Shown here: one piece after another, positions 16,770 to 24,235 of the stretch
Numbering within the stretch: position 1 is the first letter of the stretch
How the letters are laid out: each line of letters begins with the position of its first letter
Assembly: GCA_020342025.1 (NCBI GenBank)
Contig: CP070840.1
Span: forward strand, 2,583,760 to 2,607,994
DNA: 24,235 bases
DNA from: Deltaproteobacteria bacterium
GTDB taxonomy: Bacteria; Desulfobacterota; DSM-4660; Desulfatiglandales; HGW-15
Direction: 5' to 3'
Position numbers and translations under genes: made by a program
The notes under the pieces: model-generated
Database searches by the model: none
The model's input: the letters and a program-made list of their open reading frames with translations, nothing else
Told to the model about the DNA's origin: nothing

Positions 16770-18716
16770 CTATGCGCTATGCCTTTTGAAGTACACGACG
16801 GCGAGAGGGGGCAAAGTGATTTTGAGTGCGTAGGGGCGACCGTGGAAAGAGTTGGCTTCAGCCTCTACAGCCCCAAAATTTCCCTGACCACTGCCACCGT
16901 AGTCATGGGCATCGCTGTTCAAAATCTCTCGCCAGAGACCCCCGGTTGGCACCCCGACCCAATGATTGTGGCGCGGAACCGGCGTGAAATTACAGGCGAC
17001 CACTATGGTGTTTTCGTCCGAACGCCCTTTTCGAAGCAGGCTGATGGTGCTCTGCTGAGAGTCGTTGCAATCGATCCACTCAAACCCGGACGGATCGAAA
17101 TCAAGTTCGTATAGTGCTCGCTCATTCTTATAAAGCTCATTGAGATCCTTCACCCAACGTTGGATACCTGCATGGGTGGGATAATCGAGCAGCCCCCAGT
17201 CCAGGCTTTTTTCATGATACCACTCATTCCAGTCGCCAATCTCTCCTCCCATGAAGAGCAGCTTTTTTGCAGGCTGCGCATACATGTAACCAAAAAGAAG
17301 CCTCAGATTTGCAGACTTTTGCCACTCGTCTCCTGGCATCTTTCGCAAAAGTGATCCTTTTCCATAAACAACCTCATCGTGAGAAAGAGGAAGAACGAAG
17401 TTTTCATGGAAGGCGTAGAGCATACGAAAGGTGAGTTTGTTGTGGTAGTACTTTCTGTGGACCGGATCTTGTGACATATACTTCAGCGTATCGTGCATCC
17501 ACCCCATGTCCCACTTCATCCCGAAGCCCAGCCCACCCACATATGTGGGGCGCGAGACCGTGGGCCAGGCCGTGGACTCTTCTGCAATGGTCTGTACGTC
17601 TGGGAAGCTCCTGTAGACTTCCTCGTTGAAACGGCGCAAAAATCCAATGGCCTCTAAGTTCTCATTGCCTCCATACTCGTTCGGGATCCACTCCCCCTCC
17701 TTTCGGCCATAGTCCAGATAGAGCATGGAGGCCACTGCGTCCACGCGAAGGCCGTCCACATGGTATTTGTCTAACCAGAAAAGGGCACTGCTGATGAGGA
17801 AGCTTTGGACTTCCTTGCGGCCATAATTAAAGATGAGAGTGTCCCAATCTGGGTGAATACGCTTTTTAGGATCAGCATGTTCGAAAAGGTAGGTCCCATC
17901 AAAGAAACCGAGCCCATACTCGTCACTGGGAAAGTGAGAAGGGACCCAGTCCAAGATCACACCAATGCCCTGTTGGTGGAGAGAGTCGATGAGATACATA
18001 AAATCCTGGGGCCCTCCGTATCGGCTGGTGGGGGCAAAATATCCCACAGATTGATAGCCCCAGGAGCCATAGAAAGGATGTTCCATGACCGGCAGGAACT
18101 CCACATGGGTAAACCCCATCTCTTTGACGTATTGCGCCAGCTTCGATCCAAGCTCTTGATAAGTCAAAGATCGGTTTCCCTCTTCGGGCACACGCATCCA
18201 TGAACCAAGGTGCACCTCATAGGTGGCCATGGGTGTATCGTGCCGGTTGTGCGCACCGCGTCCGGCCATCCACGCCTCATCCCCCCATGTGTAGGCCAAA
18301 TCACTGATGATGGAAGCGGTCTTGGGTGGAACTTCGCTGTAAAAAGCAAAAGGATCGGCCTTCTCAACCCTGTATCCGTTGAAGCGGGAGTGGACGTGGT
18401 ATTTGTAATTGGCCCCCTTCTGCACACCAGGGATGAAGCCCTCCCAGATCCCTGATACACCCTTGGGGCGGAGGGGATGACTACTCTTTTCCCATCCGTT
18501 GAAATCCCCTACGACATAGACCTCTTCTGCATCAGGCGCCCATACAGCGAAATAGGCCCCCTCTGTACCTCTGTGTGTCACAAGGTGGGCCCCCAACTTA
18601 TCGTAGAGACGGAAATGGCTTCCCTCATTGAAAAGGTGCAGATCATCATCTGTAATAAGGCTCACATTATGGTATACTTTCTCAGCGGAGCTCACCATCT
18701 TAGGACCCCCTCTCAT
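16770..18716 (-). CDS. glgB: 1,4-alpha-glucan branching enzyme (GH13)
   Basis: GlgB cuts alpha-1,4-glucan chains and re-attaches them as alpha-1,6 branches during glycogen synthesis. The 648-residue form has a CBM48 module at about 45-130 ([19 protein letters not shown]), a GH13 barrel and a C-terminal beta domain. It lacks the extra N-terminal module of the roughly 730-residue enterobacterial enzyme. Catalytic residues are visible as D326 in [13 protein letters not shown]379 in TIAEEST and D in [15 protein letters not shown]. The substrate-positioning motif [17 protein letters not shown] is near residues 206-222. ATG 18716 (with GAGG and GGGG upstream) and ATG 18698 (with AGGGGG at good spacing) are both possible starts and differ by six residues. 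It lies 26 bp downstream of glgA and is almost certainly in the same transcript. Confidence 0.97.
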   Translation of the reverse strand: MRGGPKMVSSAEKVYHNVSLITDDDLHLFNEGSHFRLYDKLGAHLVTHRGTEGAYFAVWAPDAEEVYVVGDFNGWEKSSHPLRPKGVSGIWEGFIPGVQKGANYKYHVHSRFNGYRVEKADPFAFYSEVPPKTASIISDLAYTWGDEAWMAGRGAHNRHDTPMATYEVHLGSWMRVPEEGNRSLTYQELGSKLAQYVKEMGFTHVEFLPVMEHPFYGSWGYQSVGYFAPTSRYGGPQDFMYLIDSLHQQGIGVILDWVPSHFPSDEYGLGFFDGTYLFEHADPKKRIHPDWDTLIFNYGRKEVQSFLISSALFWLDKYHVDGLRVDAVASMLYLDYGRKEGEWIPNEYGGNENLEAIGFLRRFNEEVYRSFPDVQTIAEESTAWPTVSRPTYVGGLGFGMKWDMGWMHDTLKYMSQDPVHRKYYHNKLTFRMLYAFHENFVLPLSHDEVVYGKGSLLRKMPGDEWQKSANLRLLFGYMYAQPAKKLLFMGGEIGDWNEWYHEKSLDWGLLDYPTHAGIQRWVKDLNELYKNERALYELDFDPSGFEWIDCNDSQQSTISLLRKGRSDENTIVVACNFTPVPRHNHWVGVPTGGLWREILNSDAHDYGGSGQGNFGAVEAEANSFHGRPYALKITLPPLAVVYFKRHSA

Positions 18717-18742
18717 TTACCCCTTTTCCTCTGGCTTTTCTA

Positions 18743-20236
18743 TCACCCTTTCGTCTTCCCCCTCTGAGGTCCCTTTTCTATGACCCTGTGATACAGTTCC
18801 AGATACCTTTGTGCTGAACGGTCCCACGAAAAGTCTTCCTCCATGCCGTTGTTTACAAGCTTTTTCCATGCCCCGGCGTTCTGATAGAGGTCTACGGCCT
18901 CTTGGATGGCAGCAAGAAAGGACGCAGGCTTGTAGGGGCCGAATTTGAACCCATTGCCCTTGCCCTTCTTGGGATCAAATTGGACAATGGTATCATCCAG
19001 CCCACCGGTGGAGCGCACGACCGGGACCGTTCCGTACTTCAAGGCATACATCTGCGTCAATCCACAGGGCTCATAGCGCGATGGGATAAGAAAGATGTCT
19101 GCTCCAGCCATGATCTGATGGGCCAGAGGCTCATTGAAGCCAATGAACAAGGCCACACGCCCTGGATTATTCTTTGCGGCCTTTTGAATGGCTTGTTGAA
19201 TTCTTTCGTCTCCTGAACCTAAAACGACAAGACCCACACCCCGTGCCAAGATTTTTCCTAGAATCTTTACAACCAGATCTAGCCCCTTCTGCGCGTCCAA
19301 CCGAGATATCATTGCAAGTAAGGGACGCTCTTGCAAAGAGGGATCCAAGTCCATCTCTGCAATCAAAGCCTGTTTGCAGTGCCCCTTCCCCTGCATTTCT
19401 TGCGCAGAATATTTCACGGCGATTTGCAAATCCCTTGCAGGATCCCATAGGCGGTAGTCCACGCCATTGAGAATCCCATGGAGGAAGGCACTTCTGTGTT
19501 TGAGAACACCTTCCATTCCCATACCATACTCAGGGGTCTGGATCTCCTCTGAATATTTGGGACTGACCGTGGTGATGGCCTCGGAATAGACGATACCCGC
19601 CTTGAGGAGGCTCATTTCTCCCCAAAACTCCATTCCTTCAGCGTGAAAAAAATCGGATTTAGGCAGCCCGGTCACGGTCAACTTCTCATCAGGAAAGATT
19701 CCCTGGTATCCAATGTTGTGGATAGTGAACACGGAAGGCGTCCCGTCTCGTGTGGCTTCACCTGCATAAGGGCCCTTGAGGAGGGCGGGGACCAACCCTG
19801 TTTGCCAGTCATGGCAGTGGATCACATCCGGTTTGAATGAGAGGGCCTCAGCAATACGGAGCGATGCGTGGGCAAAAAAAGTGAAGCGCTCCAAGTTATC
19901 GTAGTAATCCCCCCGGGCGTTTCCGTAAAGGTTGGGACGATCATACATGTCGTCTCGTTCAATCAAGTAAACCGGAATATCATCGGACGTTTTAACCTCC
20001 AACACATCTGCTGCGAGCTTTCCTTTCCCCAGGGGAATTTTTAGGTCATGCAGTAACGCGCGCATTTGGAAGTCCCCTTCACGGACAACGCGGTAAAGGG
20101 GGAGCACAAGGCGAACATCCGCGCCTAACTGCTTCAGTGCCGCTGGAAGGGCTCCAGCCACATCCGCGAGACCCCCCGTCTTGGCAAAGGGAACCGCTTC
20201 GGGGGAGAGGAAAAGTACCTTTAATTTCTTGGCCAT
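18743..20236 (-). CDS. glgA: Glycogen synthase (ADP-glucose dependent, GT5)
   Basis: GlgA extends alpha-1,4-glucan chains from ADP-glucose. From ATG 20236 the protein is 497 residues and opens VLFLSPEAVPFAKTGGLADV, the family hallmark with the ADP-glucose-binding K-T-G-G-L motif. The acceptor region contains HCHDWQTGLVPALL, and the C-terminal Rossmann half contains SRYEPCGLTQMYALKYGTVPVVRSTGGL with the catalytic glutamate. The frame is open upstream to TTG 20302, but that extension is built partly from an intergenic repeat and lacks family similarity, so 20236 is chosen even though no good ribosome site precedes it. It is followed by glgB and preceded, across a repeat-filled gap, by the GT81-like gene on the same strand. 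Confidence 0.97.
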   Translation of the reverse strand: MAKKLKVLFLSPEAVPFAKTGGLADVAGALPAALKQLGADVRLVLPLYRVVREGDFQMRALLHDLKIPLGKGKLAADVLEVKTSDDIPVYLIERDDMYDRPNLYGNARGDYYDNLERFTFFAHASLRIAEALSFKPDVIHCHDWQTGLVPALLKGPYAGEATRDGTPSVFTIHNIGYQGIFPDEKLTVTGLPKSDFFHAEGMEFWGEMSLLKAGIVYSEAITTVSPKYSEEIQTPEYGMGMEGVLKHRSAFLHGILNGVDYRLWDPARDLQIAVKYSAQEMQGKGHCKQALIAEMDLDPSLQERPLLAMISRLDAQKGLDLVVKILGKILARGVGLVVLGSGDERIQQAIQKAAKNNPGRVALFIGFNEPLAHQIMAGADIFLIPSRYEPCGLTQMYALKYGTVPVVRSTGGLDDTIVQFDPKKGKGNGFKFGPYKPASFLAAIQEAVDLYQNAGAWKKLVNNGMEEDFSWDRSAQRYLELYHRVIEKGPQRGKTKG

Positions 20237-20283
20237 GTATGTACCAAAAGATCGCGCACCAGATTCTATGGGGCAAGGACTAA

Positions 20284-20384
20284 TACGAATGTCAAATGCC
20301 AAAGCCTAAATGCCAAATCAAATCCAAATGCCCGAATGTCAAATGCGCTTCTTTTGTAATTTGGATTTTGACATTTGGCATTCC
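20284..20384. repeat. AT-rich intergenic repeat with direct and inverted copies
   Basis: A 14-bp sequence (CGAATGTCAAATGC) occurs directly repeated at 20286-20299 and 20333-20346. A longer imperfect inverted repeat pairs 20309-20329 with 20359-20382; both arms are built from AATGCCAAAT and ATCCAAAT words. The transcript could fold into a long AT-rich hairpin. The unit looks like an interspersed non-coding element and not like gene remnants. It fills the glgA-proximal half of the 318-bp gap 20237-20554. Confidence 0.65.
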
Positions 20385-20406
20385 AATACAAGCGCAATAT
20401 TGAATT

Positions 20407-20523
20407 GTCATTGCGAGGAGTCTGACACTCAGGCAAATTGAGTGCTTGACGACGAAGCAATCTCGCAATCAAAGACAAGATTGCCCCGCTCCTCCCGCCT
20501 CCGCGGGAGTCGCTCGCAATGAC
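20407..20523. repeat. CATTGCGAG-type palindromic interspersed repeat (MITE/REP-like)
   Basis: The element has perfect 11-bp inverted ends, GTCATTGCGAG (20407-20417) and CTCGCAATGAC (20513-20523). Internal words GACGAAGCAATCTCGCAAT and AAGATTGC-type segments are also partly self-complementary, and a short CCGC-CTCCGCGG hairpin lies near 20500. This composition matches a widely seen, non-autonomous bacterial intergenic repeat. There is no open reading frame. It fills the rest of the 20237-20554 gap; no gene was found in that gap. Confidence 0.75.
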
Positions 20524-20554
20524 AGCCTATCGATTCCAAATGCGTTTGTATTGG

Positions 20555-21817
20555 TTACGCGTTGTCTTTCTCCACAGCCTCCAGAAGTTGGGAATAGATG
20601 CCGGGAATACTGTAGAGCACCCGGTTCCACGATGGAATCACGGTGCTTTCTTGGGGCCCTTTACTCTGTTCCCATGCCGTCCATAGGAAACCGCGAAAAT
20701 ATTGAGCCAAGAGCTCTTCTTGGTGACGGTCGTAAATGAGATCATTGACTTCCGCATCGTCACTGTAGCTCTTGATGAAGGCAAGGGCATTCTGGTAATA
20801 GCTGTGCAAAATCATATCCACCCTCGCATCGTTTAAGGGAAAACCGTGAGATCGCATGTAGTTTAGATAAAATTTAGCGATATCCACCACCATCCGATGG
20901 AGCCCCTTTTTGGCATCCTCCGGGGAGACATCCTGATGCTTGTGTTCATAGTTAGCCGCCAGATCAATCTGAGCAATTTTGGGGGGGATGACCCGGTGAT
21001 AGACCTCCGAGAGTGTGCTCACCTCCAGCCCCCAGTCATAGGCAATGTTGATGCCACGGGCCAGTCGTGTCGTAAAGCTGAACTCGCCGGCCAAAGGATA
21101 ATTGAAAGTCCGGTGATAACTGAAAAAGCGCCTCAACTCGTTTAGATCTCTCTCACGCATGATGCGGGCCATGCTGTCCACAAAGGGCGTCACAAAGAGT
21201 CTCGTGACCCTTCCCTTCATGGCCCGTTCCTCAGGGGAGATTCTAGCATAGTATCCCTTGCAGAATTCGAAATCGTTGTTGGGGTTAGCAGTGGGCTCGA
21301 TGAGGCGACCCAAAAGGATCCGGTCGTAGGTGACGATATCGCAGTCATGAAGCGCAACCACATCGCAGTCCTCTCGGGCAAAAAGATACCCCAGGGTAAT
21401 CCACACGGATTGTCCTTTTCCTTGAACTCCCGTCCCTATATCTCTCTCTTGGATTTTCTGGAAAACCTGACGAATACGCGGCCCTTCAACCCAGACCACT
21501 TTTAATTCTCGTTCAGGGGTCTTAAGCCTCCCGAAGTATTCCTTTGTCTCCCGGAACTGGGCTTCTTCGGGCGCACCCCCTAGGGCCACCACCACGGTAT
21601 GGAGGTACCGGACCTTCTGGATCTCACCCAATATTCGGTCCAGCACTTGAGGCTTCTGTATCTCCGCATAGAGGGATGGCAGCAGAAGGCTGATTCTGAC
21701 ATGGCGGGCGTATTCTTCCAGCTTCTTTTCCAGATTTACCCTGTATTCCTCACGATCAAAGGCCTCATATAGGGCATGCAAATTGGTTATGATACCTTCC
21801 TGATGAAAGTCAGCCAT
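20555..21817 (-). CDS. GT-A fold glycosyltransferase, GT81-like (glucosyl-3-phosphoglycerate synthase type)
   Basis: This 420-residue soluble protein has a GT-A nucleotide-sugar domain: RISLLLPSLY near residue 41, a G-K-G motif at 133-135, and the metal-binding D-C-D at 158-160 within VALHDCDIVTYD. The pattern FEFCKGYYAR, then R-V-T-R-L-F-V-T-P-F, then FNYPLAGEFSF and YDWGLEVSTLSEVYHRV, matches the layout of glucosyl-3-phosphoglycerate synthases. Those enzymes add glucose to 3-phosphoglycerate on the way to glucosylglycerate, a compatible solute or a primer of longer glycans. A dedicated phosphatase gene was not seen in the window. The ATG at 21817 has AGGAG nine bases upstream. The gene follows the other glycosyltransferase gene by 32 bp, so the two are probably co-transcribed. 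Substrate specificity is inferred. Confidence 0.8.
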   Translation of the reverse strand: MADFHQEGIITNLHALYEAFDREEYRVNLEKKLEEYARHVRISLLLPSLYAEIQKPQVLDRILGEIQKVRYLHTVVVALGGAPEEAQFRETKEYFGRLKTPERELKVVWVEGPRIRQVFQKIQERDIGTGVQGKGQSVWITLGYLFAREDCDVVALHDCDIVTYDRILLGRLIEPTANPNNDFEFCKGYYARISPEERAMKGRVTRLFVTPFVDSMARIMRERDLNELRRFFSYHRTFNYPLAGEFSFTTRLARGINIAYDWGLEVSTLSEVYHRVIPPKIAQIDLAANYEHKHQDVSPEDAKKGLHRMVVDIAKFYLNYMRSHGFPLNDARVDMILHSYYQNALAFIKSYSDDAEVNDLIYDRHQEELLAQYFRGFLWTAWEQSKGPQESTVIPSWNRVLYSIPGIYSQLLEAVEKDNA

Positions 21818-21849
21818 TGACGTTTCTCCTCTCCATGTTGTTTTTCTTC

Positions 21850-23112
21850 CTAGGTCTTAGCTTTCACTTTCTCAGCGGATTTCTCCTCCCAGACCTTGAT
21901 GAGATAATCTTTTTTCTCCTCAAATTTGACAGCCTGTTCTTCCACCAGCGTCTCGGCTTCTTGGTTCGACATCTCCAAGCTCTGCCGCACAAAGGAGGCG
22001 ACACGACAGAAGTAGAGGGGCGTCATCAAATCAACGAGCTTACTGCGGTTGGCAGTCCAGAGATGATAAGTGGCCGCAAGTTCATAGAGTAACTTTATCC
22101 ACGTGCTCATGGGCAGGTGGAAGTGGCTCGAGTCCATTTTGACACTCTTCTCGATCTGCTGGAAACATTCCCTGGAAAAGATGTCTTTCCAGAGGGGTGA
22201 AAATTGCTGAAAGCCCGTCTTGAAGATTTCGATCATCAGGTCCAGATTCACATTTACAGGCTCAGGTTCGAGTGTTCCTTCGAATCCAAACATCTCCAGG
22301 GGCTCACTCCCTTCCACCTTTTTCCAATAACTCTCATAACGCTCCATAAGGGAAAACAGGGCGGAGAGAACCTGGCGGAACATGGGTCCCAGATGTTGAC
22401 CTGGGTCCTTAACATCGTGGATTTTCGCCCCCAGGTTGGATTGGCAGATCCGGAAACCCTGCGTTATGGCACTCGTGGTCATCCAGATGTCGATTCCAAA
22501 ACGGGCCACATCCGTCTCCCACACATCCTGCTCGGTGTAAAACTTTGCCACATCCCTTGAAATGGCAAAATCCCCACCGATGGGTTGCCGGATACGTTTA
22601 CCATAGAGGGCGCGGGTCAGGTTGTACACAATGTTGTTGGTGATGGTCCCATCGTACTTGTGTCTGACATAGACGGGGGAGACATACTGGTACCCTTTCT
22701 CCAGGACCGGATCCAAGAGGTATTTCACCCAATCCGCAGTAATACTCCGGAGGTCCGAGTCAATCATGGCGCAAACTTGGACCTTGAGTCGATGGGCCGC
22801 TTCGAATACGGACCGCAGGGCTGTACCTTTTCCCGCAGGACCCCGATATATGGAGACGATCTTCTCCTGCCAGGGCTTGATCTCAAATTCCCTCGCCGCT
22901 TCTCGCGTATCATCTGTGGAGCCTCCGTCGGCCACGAATATAACAGATCTGCGGTCTTTATAGTGCTTGGCAAGACCATGTGTAACCATCTGGATGACGT
23001 GAGCAATGGTTTTGTCGTTATTGTAACAGGGGACTCCGATAAGGATATCCGCCGTTTCGATCTCCTCTATGCGCTTGGAAGTATACGCCCGAAGCGCCGT
23101 GTTATAAGCCAT
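21850..23112 (-). CDS. GT-A fold family 2-like glycosyltransferase, resembling mannosylglycerate/glucosylglycerate synthases
   Basis: The protein is 420 residues, exactly the length of its downstream neighbour. It has the family 2 opening ADILIGVPCYNNDKTIAHVI, the FVADGGSTDDT motif near 59-69, R-G-P-A-G-K-G-T near 90-97 and the metal site D-S-D at 118-120. Downstream motifs include RQPIGGDFAISRDV, FGIDIWMTTSAI and H-D-V-K-D-P-G-Q-H, followed by a helical C-terminal half of about 180 residues. The order recalls mannosylglycerate synthase (GT78) and GT81 enzymes more than polysaccharide GT2s, and no membrane span is present. The predicted product is a small glycoside such as a glycosylglycerate. 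ATG 23112 has GGAGGGG five bases upstream and is clearly better than TTG 23145. It is the first gene of the minus-strand row. Confidence 0.78.
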   Translation of the reverse strand: MAYNTALRAYTSKRIEEIETADILIGVPCYNNDKTIAHVIQMVTHGLAKHYKDRRSVIFVADGGSTDDTREAAREFEIKPWQEKIVSIYRGPAGKGTALRSVFEAAHRLKVQVCAMIDSDLRSITADWVKYLLDPVLEKGYQYVSPVYVRHKYDGTITNNIVYNLTRALYGKRIRQPIGGDFAISRDVAKFYTEQDVWETDVARFGIDIWMTTSAITQGFRICQSNLGAKIHDVKDPGQHLGPMFRQVLSALFSLMERYESYWKKVEGSEPLEMFGFEGTLEPEPVNVNLDLMIEIFKTGFQQFSPLWKDIFSRECFQQIEKSVKMDSSHFHLPMSTWIKLLYELAATYHLWTANRSKLVDLMTPLYFCRVASFVRQSLEMSNQEAETLVEEQAVKFEEKKDYLIKVWEEKSAEKVKAKT

Positions 23113-23187
23113 TTTTACCCCTCCCATCCATGACTTTTCCTGCAAACCCCATTTCCAGATTGGTACCGCAATGAGTTTACGATATCT

Positions 23188-23216
23188 TTCATAACATATC
23201 GGGGATATGGAGGCAA
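23188..23216 (-). promoter_or_regulatory. Weak candidate promoter of the glycosyltransferase row, with an overlapping palindrome
   Basis: On the minus strand TTGCCT (23216-23211) and TATGAA (23193-23188) are separated by 17 bases; each matches four of six consensus bases. The spacer contains the perfect inverted repeat CATATC-GGG-GATATG (23195-23209), a possible operator. No other promoter candidate was found in the 175-bp gap 23113-23287. Confidence 0.25.
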
Positions 23217-23287
23217 CCAGAGCGCGTTTTCAGAGGATAGTTAGGCAGGCAGTGTCAGTGAGGCGTCGACTTGTGATAGGCAAGTTC

Positions 23288-24061
23288 TTATTGACCCCGC
23301 AAGTACTCAATATAGCCGTTTATCGAGTTGGTGAGAAAATATCTTTCCCTTTCCTGCATGGCAGCATTCATAGCATGAAAAGCCCTTAGATCCGGGTCTT
23401 TTTCAAGGAGGCTTTCCATACATTTCCTCACGAGATCCTCCCCATTTGTCGCCATCTCTTGCTTAATGATCTCGGCCCAGCGTATTAGCTGATCCCGGAA
23501 GCTGTTCAATTGGTGATGCGAACTTTTCGCTTTTCCAAAGTGCACATAATAGATGGGTTGGTCTTCTAAACCCAATAAGCGCTCCACACTAGCTAGGCAC
23601 TCCTCCATGAAGAACTTCGGCGGTGTGGCTGGGCGCACATATTCCAGATCTCCCAGATCATGAAACGTTCCACTCGCCTCTCCCACAAATAGCTTTCCCT
23701 GATAGCTAAAACTGAGGTGATGTGGAGCATGACCAGGCGTCTCGATGACTCTCAGGCCCTCTTTTCTTGCCTCTGTGTGGGCAATGAGCGCTTCGCCTTT
23801 CACCGGCTTTATGGGCCCGTAAAATTCTGCCAATTCCCCGAGGACCTTCTGGCTCCCGGCCCATAGCTTTGACGGATCCACGAGATGCTCCACCCCCATA
23901 TGGTGACAGACCACTTTTGCCATGGGAAACTGCTCAAGAAAATCGGCAAGTCCTCCAGCATGGTCGATGTGGATGTGGGTGAGGAGGACAAGGTCCACCC
24001 TGTCCATCTCCATGGCCTCAAGGGTGTCCATCAATAAATGCACTGAATTTGCCGGCCCCAC
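23288..24061 (-). CDS. Metallo-beta-lactamase fold hydrolase (5' end extended but apparently frameshifted)
   Basis: This is a zinc-hydrolase domain with the HIHIDHAGG signature at residues 29-37 of the called product, a later histidine in ETPGHAPHHLS, an acidic ligand in LFVGEASG (E where many relatives have D) and a final histidine in YVHFGKA. A helical tail of about 80 residues follows. The domain order is that of general MBL-fold hydrolases related to glyoxalase II; the substrate is unknown. GTG 24061 is the first in-frame start but has no ribosome site. Conserved family sequence (GYDHFIASWVCRGDSNIVVDVG) lies in frame upstream to an in-frame TAA at 24134-24136, so the true N-terminus is missing from this call. 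It lies 175 bp upstream of the glycosyltransferase row on the same strand. Confidence 0.85.
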   Translation of the reverse strand: MGPANSVHLLMDTLEAMEMDRVDLVLLTHIHIDHAGGLADFLEQFPMAKVVCHHMGVEHLVDPSKLWAGSQKVLGELAEFYGPIKPVKGEALIAHTEARKEGLRVIETPGHAPHHLSFSYQGKLFVGEASGTFHDLGDLEYVRPATPPKFFMEECLASVERLLGLEDQPIYYVHFGKAKSSHHQLNSFRDQLIRWAEIIKQEMATNGEDLVRKCMESLLEKDPDLRAFHAMNAAMQERERYFLTNSINGYIEYLRGQ

Positions 24062-24164
24062 ATCAACGACAATGTTGCTGTCACCGCGACAAACCCAAGA
24101 GGCAATGAAATGATCATAACCCGGTCGTGGTTGTTAAAGATCTATGAGTAGATGTTCCACTCAC
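24062..24164 (-). other. Probable displaced 5' end of the MBL hydrolase gene
   Basis: From 24133 down to 24062 the frame of the hydrolase is open and encodes PGYDHFIASW and following family-like residues, but it has no start codon. In the neighbouring frame a GTG at 24164, with GGGG just upstream, reads V-S-G-T-S-T-H-R-S-L-T-T-T. It would join the hydrolase frame if one base near 24125-24134 were absent. This points to a one-base frameshift or a base-calling error. Confidence 0.5.
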
Positions 24165-24235
24165 CTGACCCCGAGCATGATTGCCAAATGTCACTAAAGA
24201 TAATGTAACACATCTGCACTACAGATACGGCAGTT

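Noticed and set aside
20263..20295. Possible glgA promoter using a TTGACA supplied by the repeat
   Set aside because: On the minus strand TTGACA (20295-20290) and TAGAAT (20268-20263) are 21 bases apart, too long for a normal sigma70 promoter.
20237..20302. N-terminal extension of glgA to TTG 20302
   Set aside because: The extra 22 residues derive partly from the repeat and precede a normal family N-terminus at ATG 20236.
22585..23133. 182-residue plus-strand open frame opposite the first glycosyltransferase
   Set aside because: It is a shadow of the minus-strand gene, which has a strong ribosome site and GT-A motifs.
24182..24193. Second copy of the AATGCCAAATGTCA repeat word near the right edge
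   Set aside because: Only 12 bases (TGCCAAATGTCA) match and no partner arm is visible, so chance cannot be excluded.

Overview
The window is a dense, mostly single-copy bacterial chromosomal segment built around glycogen and alpha-glucan metabolism. Gene content and families suggest an uncultured or little-studied member of the Desulfobacterota (former Deltaproteobacteria). The pointers are a GH57/DUF3536 glucanase, a DUF2914 lipid-free secreted protein, a DisA_N cyclase fused to YbbR repeats, an NTT/HEAT/cNMP fusion and CATTGCGAG-type interspersed repeats. The taxonomic call is an inference from family content, not from a marker gene. No rRNA, tRNA, CRISPR array, transposase or phage gene was seen.

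Layout. Bases 1-321 hold the 3' end of a peptide/solute-binding ABC protein (+). Bases 394-2449 hold an N-formylglutamate amidohydrolase-like gene downstream of an MFS exporter (-). Bases 2605-5946 encode a very large membrane protein (+) joining an ATP/ADP-translocase-like carrier, HEAT repeats and a cyclic-nucleotide-binding domain. A near-consensus sigma70 promoter and a leader hairpin precede glgC (+, 6117-7400). Converging on glgC is a three-gene minus-strand operon read from about 10790 down to 7417: a secreted DUF2914 protein, a diadenylate cyclase fused to YbbR repeats, and malQ. Divergent from this operon is an APC-family permease with two Usp domains (+, 10982-13177). From 23112 down to 13178 runs a long minus-strand gene row: GT-A glycosyltransferase, GT81-like glycosyltransferase, a 318-bp repeat-filled gap, glgA, glgB, a DHH/DHHA1 phosphoesterase and a GH57 glucanase. 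The right end carries a metallo-beta-lactamase-fold hydrolase (-) whose 5' end looks frameshifted.

How the genes may work together. GlgC, GlgA and GlgB would make glycogen from glucose-1-phosphate. MalQ and the GH57 enzyme would remodel or degrade it. The two extra glycosyltransferases resemble enzymes that make glucosyl- or mannosylglycerate-type compatible solutes. Interleaved with these are a c-di-AMP synthase, a DHH/DHHA1 enzyme of the type that can remove c-di-AMP or pApA, and a permease with Usp domains, a fold that binds c-di-AMP in some transporters. The most interesting hypothesis is a locus coupling c-di-AMP signalling (turgor/envelope) to carbon storage and compatible-solute synthesis. 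The families are read from sequence; the coupling is inference.
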